Source: Oscillospiraceae bacterium (lineage in GTDB: Bacteria; Bacillota; Clostridia; Oscillospirales; Oscillospiraceae). From it: a stretch of DNA of 64,000 bases. Positions 35,290-42,920 of this stretch are shown piece by piece; position 1 is the first letter of the stretch, and each line of letters opens with the position of its first letter. The position numbers were made by a program, and so were the translations under genes. Under the pieces are notes generated by a model. It was not told the DNA's origin, made no database searches, and saw nothing but the letters and a program-made list of their open reading frames with translations. The stretch is from assembly GCA_910575815.1 (NCBI GenBank), contig CAJTFN010000006.1, positions 186,001-250,000 on the forward strand, given 5' to 3'.

Positions 35290-35816
35290 TCCGCTGGCGC
35301 CTCCTTCTTGTCTTTAATGATGTGCAGGCGGTCTTTCAGCAGAAAGTACACCTGGTAGAGGGTGGACAAGCCGAAACCGATGGGCACGGCAATCCCCGTC
35401 CACCATTTGGGAACCCGCAGAAGGTCCGTCATCGCAATCTTCAGCGCACCCCGGGAGTAAATCAGATTGTAGACATACTGGCTGCTGACGACGGTGAGCA
35501 TGATCAGCACCAGCAGCTCCACAACGCTCATGATATCCTGCACAATGGGCTTGGATTTGCCGGGGAGAATATTAACCAGGATGTCCACGCCCAAATGGGA
35601 GTGCTTGCGGTGGGCATAGGCGCTTCCGATGAACACCGTCCAGACGAAGAGACTGGTGACCACCTCCTCGCTCCAGGGGAGCGGGTGGTTCAGGAAACGC
35701 CGGAAAATGATATTCGTGTTGACCAGGATGACGCACAGGGTCAACGTGGTGCCGGTAATCACGGCATCCAAATTGGCGATGACGCCCTTTAAGGTGATTT
35801 TTCGTTTCACTTCCAT
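35286..35816 (-). CDS. dctQ: TRAP transporter small permease DctQ (operon 1)
   Basis: A 176-residue four-helix membrane subunit that joins DctM to form the QM complex. NTNIIFRRFLNHPLPWSEEVVTSLFVW and HSHLGVDILVNILPG are the usual DctQ signatures. The ATG at 35816 fits the family N-terminus, although the ribosome site is weak; the frame is open upstream. It overlaps dctM by 4 nt and is separated from dctP by 223 nt carrying a hairpin. Confidence 0.92.
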   Translation of the reverse strand: MEVKRKITLKGVIANLDAVITGTTLTLCVILVNTNIIFRRFLNHPLPWSEEVVTSLFVWTVFIGSAYAHRKHSHLGVDILVNILPGKSKPIVQDIMSVVELLVLIMLTVVSSQYVYNLIYSRGALKIAMTDLLRVPKWWTGIAVPIGFGLSTLYQVYFLLKDRLHIIKDKKEAPAE

Positions 35817-35974
35817 ATCAATCCGCTCATTTCTTTTCCGAGGGAACGCTGACTTTACCGGCCGCCGGCCGGGCGATGCAGCGGTTCCATACATGATGAA
35901 ATTATTTGCGGCCACATTCACAGGCGGGAAAACCTGATTTCACGTCTGTGAATACGGCCTCTAAGGTTTCTAAA

Positions 35975-36003
35975 CAGGCTGCCCGGTGGAACCGGGCAGC
36001 CTG
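35975..36003 (-). terminator. attenuator hairpin between dctP and dctQ
   Basis: A perfect 13-bp stem (35975-35987 with 35991-36003), 3-nt loop, minus-strand TGTTTAG downstream. It probably lowers permease relative to binding-protein expression. Confidence 0.75.
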
Positions 36004-36039
36004 CGCGGGGTCCGGAATCTGCGGCCTCAGGCCGCTGGA

Positions 36040-37143
36040 TCAGCTATTGTTGGCGCGGTATTCGTTGATCAGCTCCACCAGCTTGCCGCGGAGAGCGGGA
36101 TCGGCGCCGTACTCCTCGCAGATCCAGTCATAAACCGGCTCGCAGGCGGCGGTGAAGGCGTCCAGATCCACTTCGTTCCAGGTCACGCCCTGGCTGGCCA
36201 GCATTTCCTTCTGAGTGTCCTCGTCCTCACGGCAGGAGGTCTGCTCCCACATGCCGCACTCGTAGGCGCACTCGTCCAGAATGTCCCGCCACTTGGTGGG
36301 GATGGACTGATAGAGGTCCTCGGGCATGAACAGCCAGCGGGTGGCGATGAGGTGGTTGGTCAGGGCGACCTTCTTCACCAGCTCATAGGGGGCGCCGGCG
36401 CCGGAGAGCGTGGAGGTGGAACCCTCGAAGCCCTCCACCACGCCGGAGGAGATGGCGGACAGGCACTCGGTGAAGCTCATGGGGACGGGGGTGGCGCCCA
36501 GGCACTCCAGGGTCTTGGTGAACAGAGCGGAGGAGGTGGCCCGGAGCTGGTGGCCCTTCAGGTCCTCAGGCGTGGTGACGTCCAGGTTGGTGACCACACT
36601 GCGGAAGCCGAAGGAATAGTGGGTATCCAGAATATGGATGTTCTCGGCGGCCAGACGGTCACACACATCCTTCACCAAATCGGAATCCATAACGTAGTTG
36701 TACTCCTCGTCGCTGTTGTACAGCATGGGGCCGATGAGAGTGGCGGCGTCGCCCACGTAATCCGCGAACAGGGAGGGCTCTTCCAGGCCCATCCAGTTGG
36801 CGTTGTTGACGGCCTGGGTGACGGAGTCGCCGTAGCAGTCCAGCTCGTTCTGGCCATAATAGGTAACGGTGATATGGCCCTCGGTGCGCTCGGTGATCAT
36901 CTCGGCCAGCTTTTCAGAGGCCTTGTAGTTCCACTCGGTGGGCTGGAACACGTTGGAAAACTTGATGTCCAGATAGAAGTTATCGGCATCGTCCTCCGGG
37001 GTGGCGGCGTCGCCGGAGCCATCGGCCGCGGGAGTAGTGTCGGTCTTGTCGTCTCCGCCAGTGGAACCGCCGTTTCCGCCTCCGCAGGCGCACAGGGACA
37101 GAACCATCAGTAAGACCAGCAGCAATGAGAATGCTCTTTTCAT
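36040..37143 (-). CDS. dctP: TRAP transporter solute-binding lipoprotein DctP (operon 1)
   Basis: A 367-residue extracellular receptor. The signal peptide ends in a lipobox at LSLCAC (Cys20), followed by a Gly/Asp/Thr linker. The strand LKGHQLRATSS carries the arginine that in this family clamps a ligand carboxylate, and SGVVEGFEGS follows, so the ligand is probably a carboxylic acid. Start ATG 37143 has AAGGAGAG upstream. It has its own consensus promoter at 37221-37249 but also lies downstream of the malate enzymes on the same strand. Confidence 0.93.
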   Translation of the reverse strand: MKRAFSLLLVLLMVLSLCACGGGNGGSTGGDDKTDTTPAADGSGDAATPEDDADNFYLDIKFSNVFQPTEWNYKASEKLAEMITERTEGHITVTYYGQNELDCYGDSVTQAVNNANWMGLEEPSLFADYVGDAATLIGPMLYNSDEEYNYVMDSDLVKDVCDRLAAENIHILDTHYSFGFRSVVTNLDVTTPEDLKGHQLRATSSALFTKTLECLGATPVPMSFTECLSAISSGVVEGFEGSTSTLSGAGAPYELVKKVALTNHLIATRWLFMPEDLYQSIPTKWRDILDECAYECGMWEQTSCREDEDTQKEMLASQGVTWNEVDLDAFTAACEPVYDWICEEYGADPALRGKLVELINEYRANNS

Positions 37144-37220
37144 GTTCAATCTCTCCTTGTTTTTATTTGCGTTCACGTCTCCCGCCGAACAAAATCGGAA
37201 GTCGCAAAACAGCCATTTTT

Positions 37221-37249
37221 AGTATATACTGCATCAAGAGCTTTGTCAA
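37221..37249 (-). promoter_or_regulatory. consensus sigma-A promoter of dctPQM
   Basis: Minus strand: -35 TTGACA (37244-37249), 17-nt spacer, -10 TATACT (37221-37226). It permits transport genes to be expressed independently of the upstream enzymes. Confidence 0.88.
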
Positions 37250-37334
37250 TAAAAACCCAATTTATGTGAATAAATTTTTAAATTCTTGTTCAATCCACAC
37301 AATGTTACGTCTAATTTGTATTAGAATTTGCCGT

Positions 37335-38129
37335 TCAACCCATCTTTTCCCAGATTTCCCGGATGTTCGAATAGGTTTCCGAGGGGTGAACGCCGTACTT
37401 CTCGATATCCGAGGGCACACCCTCTCCGGAGAGGACAAAGGCCGTGTCGATTCCGGCGTGGACGCCGCAGGCGATGTCGGTATAAATTCGGTCGCCCACC
37501 AAAACCGTCTCCTCCTTGGAGCAGTTCCAGCGGTCCATGGCCAGCAGAGCCATCTCCGGCTCCGGCTTGCCGATGACCTTGGGCCGCCGGCCCGTGGCCC
37601 GGAAGAGCATCTCACACACGGAGCCGCAATCCGGCACAGAGCCCCAGGCCGTAGGACAGACCCAATCGGGATTGGTGGCAATGAAGTCCACCGCCGGGTC
37701 CCCCAGAAGGATGCAGGCGTCCTCCAGCTTCTGGAAGGTCAGCTCCGTGTCAAAGCCACAGACCAGAAGGGAAATTCCATCCTCCCGCCTATCGGTGATC
37801 CGGAAACCCGCCTCGCTGAGCTGCTGGCGGAACGTCCGGGTGCCGAAAGCGTAAATCAAGGCGTCGTCGTACTTCCCCCGGAGGTACCAGATGAGGGCGT
37901 CGGTGGAGGTGAGGAAGTCCTCCTCCACCGCGTCAATTCCCATCTTCCGGAGACGCTCCACGTAGGCCGTGACGCTACGGGAGGAATTATTGGTGGCAAA
38001 GAGATACCGCCCGCCCCGCTCCCGCACCCGGCGGAGAAAGTCCAGCGTTCCGTCGAAAAGCCGGTCCCCCAGGTAGATGGTTCCGTCCATATCCAGGAGG
38101 AAGAGTTTTTTCTTCGAAAGATCAATCAT
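37335..38129 (-). CDS. HAD-superfamily IIA (NagD-like) phosphatase
   Basis: A 264-residue haloacid-dehalogenase phosphatase. The motif DMDGT is at 13-17, with FATNNSS (motif II), GKPEPEM (motif III lysine) and VGDRIYTDI (motif IV), and the C2 cap lies between motifs II and III as in NagD. It begins 3 nt after the malic enzyme stop, so it belongs to the same transcript. A damage-control or phosphoglycolate-type role is possible; NagD relatives hydrolyse several small phosphates. Confidence 0.9.
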   Translation of the reverse strand: MIDLSKKKLFLLDMDGTIYLGDRLFDGTLDFLRRVRERGGRYLFATNNSSRSVTAYVERLRKMGIDAVEEDFLTSTDALIWYLRGKYDDALIYAFGTRTFRQQLSEAGFRITDRREDGISLLVCGFDTELTFQKLEDACILLGDPAVDFIATNPDWVCPTAWGSVPDCGSVCEMLFRATGRRPKVIGKPEPEMALLAMDRWNCSKEETVLVGDRIYTDIACGVHAGIDTAFVLSGEGVPSDIEKYGVHPSETYSNIREIWEKMG

Positions 38130-38132
38130 CGC

Positions 38133-39305
<1,173 letters not shown>

Positions 39306-39353
39306 AATCGTTTACTCCTTCTCAGTTCAAATCGATTTTATCCAGGGCTTTGT

Positions 39354-40463
39354 TCAGCCCTCAAAGGGGAAGTGATAAGACAGGCCCAGCTTGTCGCGAA
39401 CCTCAATGATTTCCTTCTGGATGGTCTCGCCCACAGGCACGCCCTTATCCTTGCGCTCCTGCCAGGCCATCCACTCTTTCTCGCCGGCGGTGTAAATGCG
39501 CTCCGCGCCGGGGGCCCGCTGGGAGCTCCGCAGGCCGCGGCAGATGTCGCCGGCGGTCTTCTTGAAGGTATCCAGGCCCATGAAGAACTCGGGGTTGATC
39601 ACGAAGAAGAAGTGGCCCAGGCGGTACATCTGGTTGCTGCCGTCGGCGGCCTTGCCGCTGAGGTCCTTCATGAAGGGGCCGCCCGCCAGAGCGGCGGAGA
39701 GGATCTCCACAATGGTGGTGAAGCCGTAGCCCTTATAGCCACCGGTGGCCTCGCCCAGGCCACCCAGGGACAGCAGCGCGCAGTTCCCGGCCCGCATCTC
39801 CTGGAGAATCTTGGCGGAGTCGCTCATGGTGCCGCCGTCCTTGGTGACCACCAGGCCCTCCGGAGTGGGCTTGCCGCTGCGGGCATAGAATTCGATCTTG
39901 CCGTTTTGAATGGTGGAGGTGGCGCAGTCGAAGTTGAAGGGGAACTCCTCATCCGTGGGCATCGTGAAGGTCAGGGGGTTGGTGCCCATCATGGGCTCCA
40001 CACCCCAGGTGGGGGCCACGGAGGGCCGAGCGTTGGTACCGGTGATGCCGATCATGCCGGCCTTCTCCGCCATAGTGGTCCAGTAGCCCGCGATACCATA
40101 GTGGGTAGAGTTGTACACAGCGCCGCCGGCCATGCCATACTTGGCCGCCTTCTCAATCAGCATTTCCATCATGTGATAGCTGGCCACCATACCCATGCCG
40201 TTGTTGGCGTCCATCACCACGGTTGTGGGAGTGTCCTTCACAATGTCCATCTTGGTCTTGGGGAGCAGAGTCCCGTTGACGATGCGGTCAATATAAATGG
40301 GCTTAAAGCGGTTGCAGCCGTGGCTCTCAATGCCCCGGCGATCGGATTCCAGCAGGACGTCGGCGCAAATCTTCGCGTCGTCCTCCGGGACACCGTAGCC
40401 CTTGAAGGCATCGACCAGGAAGTCGTTCATCAATTCCCAAGATACATAAGGTCTCGTTTCCAT
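39354..40463 (-). CDS. malate/L-lactate dehydrogenase family (Ldh_2) oxidoreductase
   Basis: A 369-residue NAD(P)-dependent enzyme of the non-classical YlbC/ComC family that oxidises malate, L-lactate, sulpholactate or ureidoglycolate. DRRGIESHGCNRF holds the catalytic His, and NSTHYGIAGYW and GTNPLTF are typical. Malic enzyme in the same operon favours malate, giving oxaloacetate alongside pyruvate. Start ATG 40463 follows AAAAGGAG. Promoter at 40597-40625. This is the first gene of the operon dehydrogenase-malic enzyme-HAD-(dctPQM). Confidence 0.92.
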   Translation of the reverse strand: METRPYVSWELMNDFLVDAFKGYGVPEDDAKICADVLLESDRRGIESHGCNRFKPIYIDRIVNGTLLPKTKMDIVKDTPTTVVMDANNGMGMVASYHMMEMLIEKAAKYGMAGGAVYNSTHYGIAGYWTTMAEKAGMIGITGTNARPSVAPTWGVEPMMGTNPLTFTMPTDEEFPFNFDCATSTIQNGKIEFYARSGKPTPEGLVVTKDGGTMSDSAKILQEMRAGNCALLSLGGLGEATGGYKGYGFTTIVEILSAALAGGPFMKDLSGKAADGSNQMYRLGHFFFVINPEFFMGLDTFKKTAGDICRGLRSSQRAPGAERIYTAGEKEWMAWQERKDKGVPVGETIQKEIIEVRDKLGLSYHFPFEG

Positions 40464-40596
40464 GTGTTCCAATCTCCTTTTACCATTTTTTGGACGCTTT
40501 ATATGCAAAAAGAGCGCAACAACCACACCTACTGGGCAGTTGTCACACTCATCTCACATACTCTGTTAAGCAGTCGAGCTGTCATCAGTGAACCTT

Positions 40597-40625
40597 AGTA
40601 TAACAGGCATTTGTAGATATTGCAA
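40597..40625 (-). promoter_or_regulatory. sigma-A promoter of the malate operon
   Basis: Minus strand: -35 TTGCAA (40620-40625), 17-nt spacer, -10 TATACT (40597-40602). Confidence 0.8.
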
Positions 40626-40722
40626 GAAGCAGTTTTCCGTCTCCAAGGCCCGTTTGTACATTTGCGACAAAGCGTTAGTCCTCCAGTGGATTCAGCCGTT
40701 TTCACCTTGGATTTCAGACATT

Positions 40723-40738
40723 GCGTAATCGATTGCGC
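40723..40738. promoter_or_regulatory. LacI-type operator-like palindrome
   Basis: GCG-T-AATCGATT-G-CGC is an almost perfect palindrome with a central CG, as in LacI/CcpA-family operators. It lies about 100 bp upstream of the malate operon promoter. Its core resembles the palindrome at 18160-18169. Confidence 0.5.
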
Positions 40739-41474
40739 GAAAAATTTTTGTAAAATATAGAAAAATTATGAACAAGCGGCCTTCTCCCTCTTGGAGCGGC
40801 CCATGGAAGCCGGTTTCAGGGAACCAGAAGCCCCGTCAGCAGGTACAAATATATGTAAAGCAAAATTACTTTATATTTATTGCAATATAGTCTGTATAGG
40901 GAATTTCTATAGGGAATAACCTGGAGGCACTGTCGTGCTGTAGAAGTTTGCTTGTTATGCGTTTTTCTGAGTCTCTGCTCAAAATAACTTTCCATTATCA
41001 GGAAGAACGGAAGAAACCGGGCCCTTGTTTTTCCCTTGGACAGTCCCTTTTTAGAGCTTCGTTCCTTCTTCCCACATACACAGGTCATCATTTCTCTGGA
41101 AAATTCTGATATCTCCATGTAATTTACCAGCCAAAGCATACCATATGTATAATTTCTGCCGCCAAAACGCTCTTCCTGCCGCGATTTACCTGAAATCACT
41201 CAGAGTTTGCAGCCATATTTCACGCTTTTTCATTTTCCAGCCTTCCTATCCTCATCAAGCCCCTATCCGTGCTAAAAATTGTATCCGCAGCCCTTTTCCC
41301 TGTAAAATAATTTCACTTTACAAGTACTGTATCTACTGTATATTTCCCCCTCACAATCCGTAGAAGCTCCGATTCACCCCCCGCGCATACCGCCCCTTCT
41401 CTCTTTGGAAGCACTCCCCCACCCCTTTGGGAGCTCGTTTTCCGCAATATTCTCCCTTCCAATATTACCCAAAG

Positions 41475-41504
41475 TACGAAAATTCGAACCGAATATACGA
41501 ATAG
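41475..41504 (+). promoter_or_regulatory. direct repeats ahead of the LytTR gene
   Basis: TACGAAAAT (41475-41483) and TACGAATAG (41496-41504) are spaced 21 bp start to start (9 + 12 + 9), the geometry of LytTR-domain sites such as those of AgrA. They end 12 bp before the -35 box of the same gene, suggesting autoregulation. Confidence 0.5.
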
Positions 41505-41516
41505 CTCTCTTTTTTC

Positions 41517-41545
41517 TTGCCTTTTCCCAAACACTACGATAAAAT
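41517..41545 (+). promoter_or_regulatory. sigma-A promoter of the LytTR gene
   Basis: -35 TTGCCT (41517-41522), 17-nt spacer, -10 TAAAAT (41540-41545). Confidence 0.75.
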
Positions 41546-41581
41546 ATCAAAAAATGACCACAGACAGAGGGGGCGGCGTAA

Positions 41582-42382
41582 ATGAGCGCAAAGCTGGAAG
41601 ACACTGCGGAGCTGAGCCGGATCATCACCCGGAGCTATTATGAGGGGAATATGCAGCCCTATTTTGACCGCTTGTGCTCCAAAAGCATCTGGCTGGGCAC
41701 CGGAGGCCGTGTCCTTATCGGAGGCGACGTCATCCGGGCCCGTCTGGAGCGCGTCGTCCGGAAAAAGCCCTGCCAAATTTACGAGGAAGAGTTCCACGTC
41801 CAGCCGCTTTCCCCCCGCTGCGAGGCTGTGATCGGCGAGGTAAAAGTGGGCGAACCCGGCCGGGACCACGGGGATATTACTGTCTGCTATACCTTTCTCT
41901 ATCAGCTCATCGGGTCCGAAACCAAGCTGGTGCTTTTGCACTGTACTTACGAGGTTCTTCGCTCCTTCGCCCTGGAAAAGGACGGACCTAAGCTGGAGAT
42001 GTCCGCCTATCAGTTTGTCCGGGACATCCTCCTGGAGATTCCGCCCAAGGAACGCCTTGCCGTTCCCTGCGGCAGCAAAACCCTCTTCGTTCAGCCCCAC
42101 ATGATCTTCTATATACAGAGCAAAAACCGAAAAGCAGATCTCTTCTGTGTGGACAAGGTCATCCAGAGCGACCTTTCCATCAACGAGGTAAACGCCATGC
42201 TCCCGGCGGAATTCTGTTCCATTCACCGCTGCTATACCGTGAACAGCCGCTACGTCATGTCCATTCAGCGCTACGCGGTGGAACTGATTACCGGCGAAAC
42301 CCTGCCGGTCCCCTTCCATTCCTACACGCAGGTCAAAACGGATCTGGAAAGCCGGATCACCGGCTCGACGACCAGAAAATGA
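41582..42382 (+). CDS. LytTR-domain transcriptional regulator
   Basis: A 266-residue regulator without a phospho-receiver domain. The C-terminal part (about 155-255) is a LytTR beta-fold DNA-binding domain: LAVPCGSKTLFVQPHMIFYIQS, then FCSIHRCYTVNSRYVMSI and the final VPFHSYTQVK. The N-terminal 130 residues look like a SnoaL/NTF2-type ligand pocket (LSRIITRSYYEGNMQPYFDRL, then strands ending in VCYTFLYQLI), so it may be a one-component sensor. Ribosome site AGAGGGGG. A direct-repeat site precedes the promoter. Targets beyond itself are unknown. Confidence 0.87.
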   Translation: MSAKLEDTAELSRIITRSYYEGNMQPYFDRLCSKSIWLGTGGRVLIGGDVIRARLERVVRKKPCQIYEEEFHVQPLSPRCEAVIGEVKVGEPGRDHGDITVCYTFLYQLIGSETKLVLLHCTYEVLRSFALEKDGPKLEMSAYQFVRDILLEIPPKERLAVPCGSKTLFVQPHMIFYIQSKNRKADLFCVDKVIQSDLSINEVNAMLPAEFCSIHRCYTVNSRYVMSIQRYAVELITGETLPVPFHSYTQVKTDLESRITGSTTRK

Positions 42383-42468
42383 CTCCATATTAATATCTTT
42401 TCTCCGCACACCGGGAGGCCCACGGGCTTCCCGGCTTGTTTTTTCCGCTGAAAAATATCCGCTCCCTC

Positions 42469-42519
42469 TTGACAATTGGACTACAAGATGTTATCTTAAA
42501 TTTAGCCTACACTTTGTAG
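42469..42519 (+). promoter_or_regulatory. promoter and BlaI-type operators
   Basis: -35 TTGACA (42469-42474), 17-nt spacer, -10 TATCTT (42492-42497). A perfect CTACA-CTT-TGTAG dyad lies at 42507-42519 and an imperfect TACA-AGA-TGTT copy at 42482-42492 in the promoter spacer. Both match the TACA-N3-TGTA type of site used by BlaI/MecI repressors. Confidence 0.82.
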
Positions 42520-42536
42520 TCAAAAGGAGGACGCTT

Positions 42537-42920
42537 ATGACCACCCCACAAATTTCCGATTCGGAGCTGGAGCTGATGAAAATTGTCTGGGCTACCGGAG
42601 GCACCGCCCTCTACGCCCAGATCATGGAGTCCCTGGCGGCGGCGGGCCGCACCTGGCAGAAAAACACGGTCATCACCCTATTGTCCCGGCTGGTGGAAAA
42701 GGGCTTTTTGCGTGTCCGCAAGCTGGGCCGCCGGAATGAGTACACCGCCACTGTCTCCGAGGCAGACTATCAAACCGCCCAAACCCAGGTGCTGGTGAAC
42801 AAGCTCTACGCCGGCAGCGCCAAGGGGCTGGTGGCCGCCCTGATCCGCCAGGAAGCCATCTCCCCCGGGGATTACGAGGAGCTGAAGCGCTTCTGGGAGA
42901 AAGAGGGCGGGGAATCATGA
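42537..42920 (+). CDS. BlaI/MecI-family repressor
   Basis: A 127-residue winged-helix repressor: ISDSELELMKIVWATGG at the N-terminus, TWQKNTVITLLSRLVEKGFLRVRKLGRRNEY for the recognition helix and wing, then a C-terminal dimerisation region (about 78-125) that in this family is cut by BlaR1-activated proteolysis. Its start has AAAAGGAGG upstream. The stop overlaps the next gene (ATGA), the protease-sensor. No beta-lactamase or PBP gene is adjacent, so the controlled response may lie elsewhere or be the pair itself. Confidence 0.94.
   Translation: MTTPQISDSELELMKIVWATGGTALYAQIMESLAAAGRTWQKNTVITLLSRLVEKGFLRVRKLGRRNEYTATVSEADYQTAQTQVLVNKLYAGSAKGLVAALIRQEAISPGDYEELKRFWEKEGGES

Larger units (their letters stand above)
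40464..41581. other. 1.1-kb stretch without a convincing gene, partly AT-rich
   Basis: Holds the malate operon promoter, the palindrome at 40723-40738 and the regulatory region of the LytTR gene. Between about 40740 and 41460 the base composition drops well below that of the flanks. The open frames there lack ribosome sites and family features. A short direct repeat TATAGGGAAT occurs twice around 40900. Confidence 0.6.

Noticed and set aside
40816..41199. 127-residue open frame on the minus strand in the AT-rich island
   Set aside because: No ribosome site before any start codon, no recognisable motif, and it ends in a hydrophobic AT-driven tail. Probably chance.
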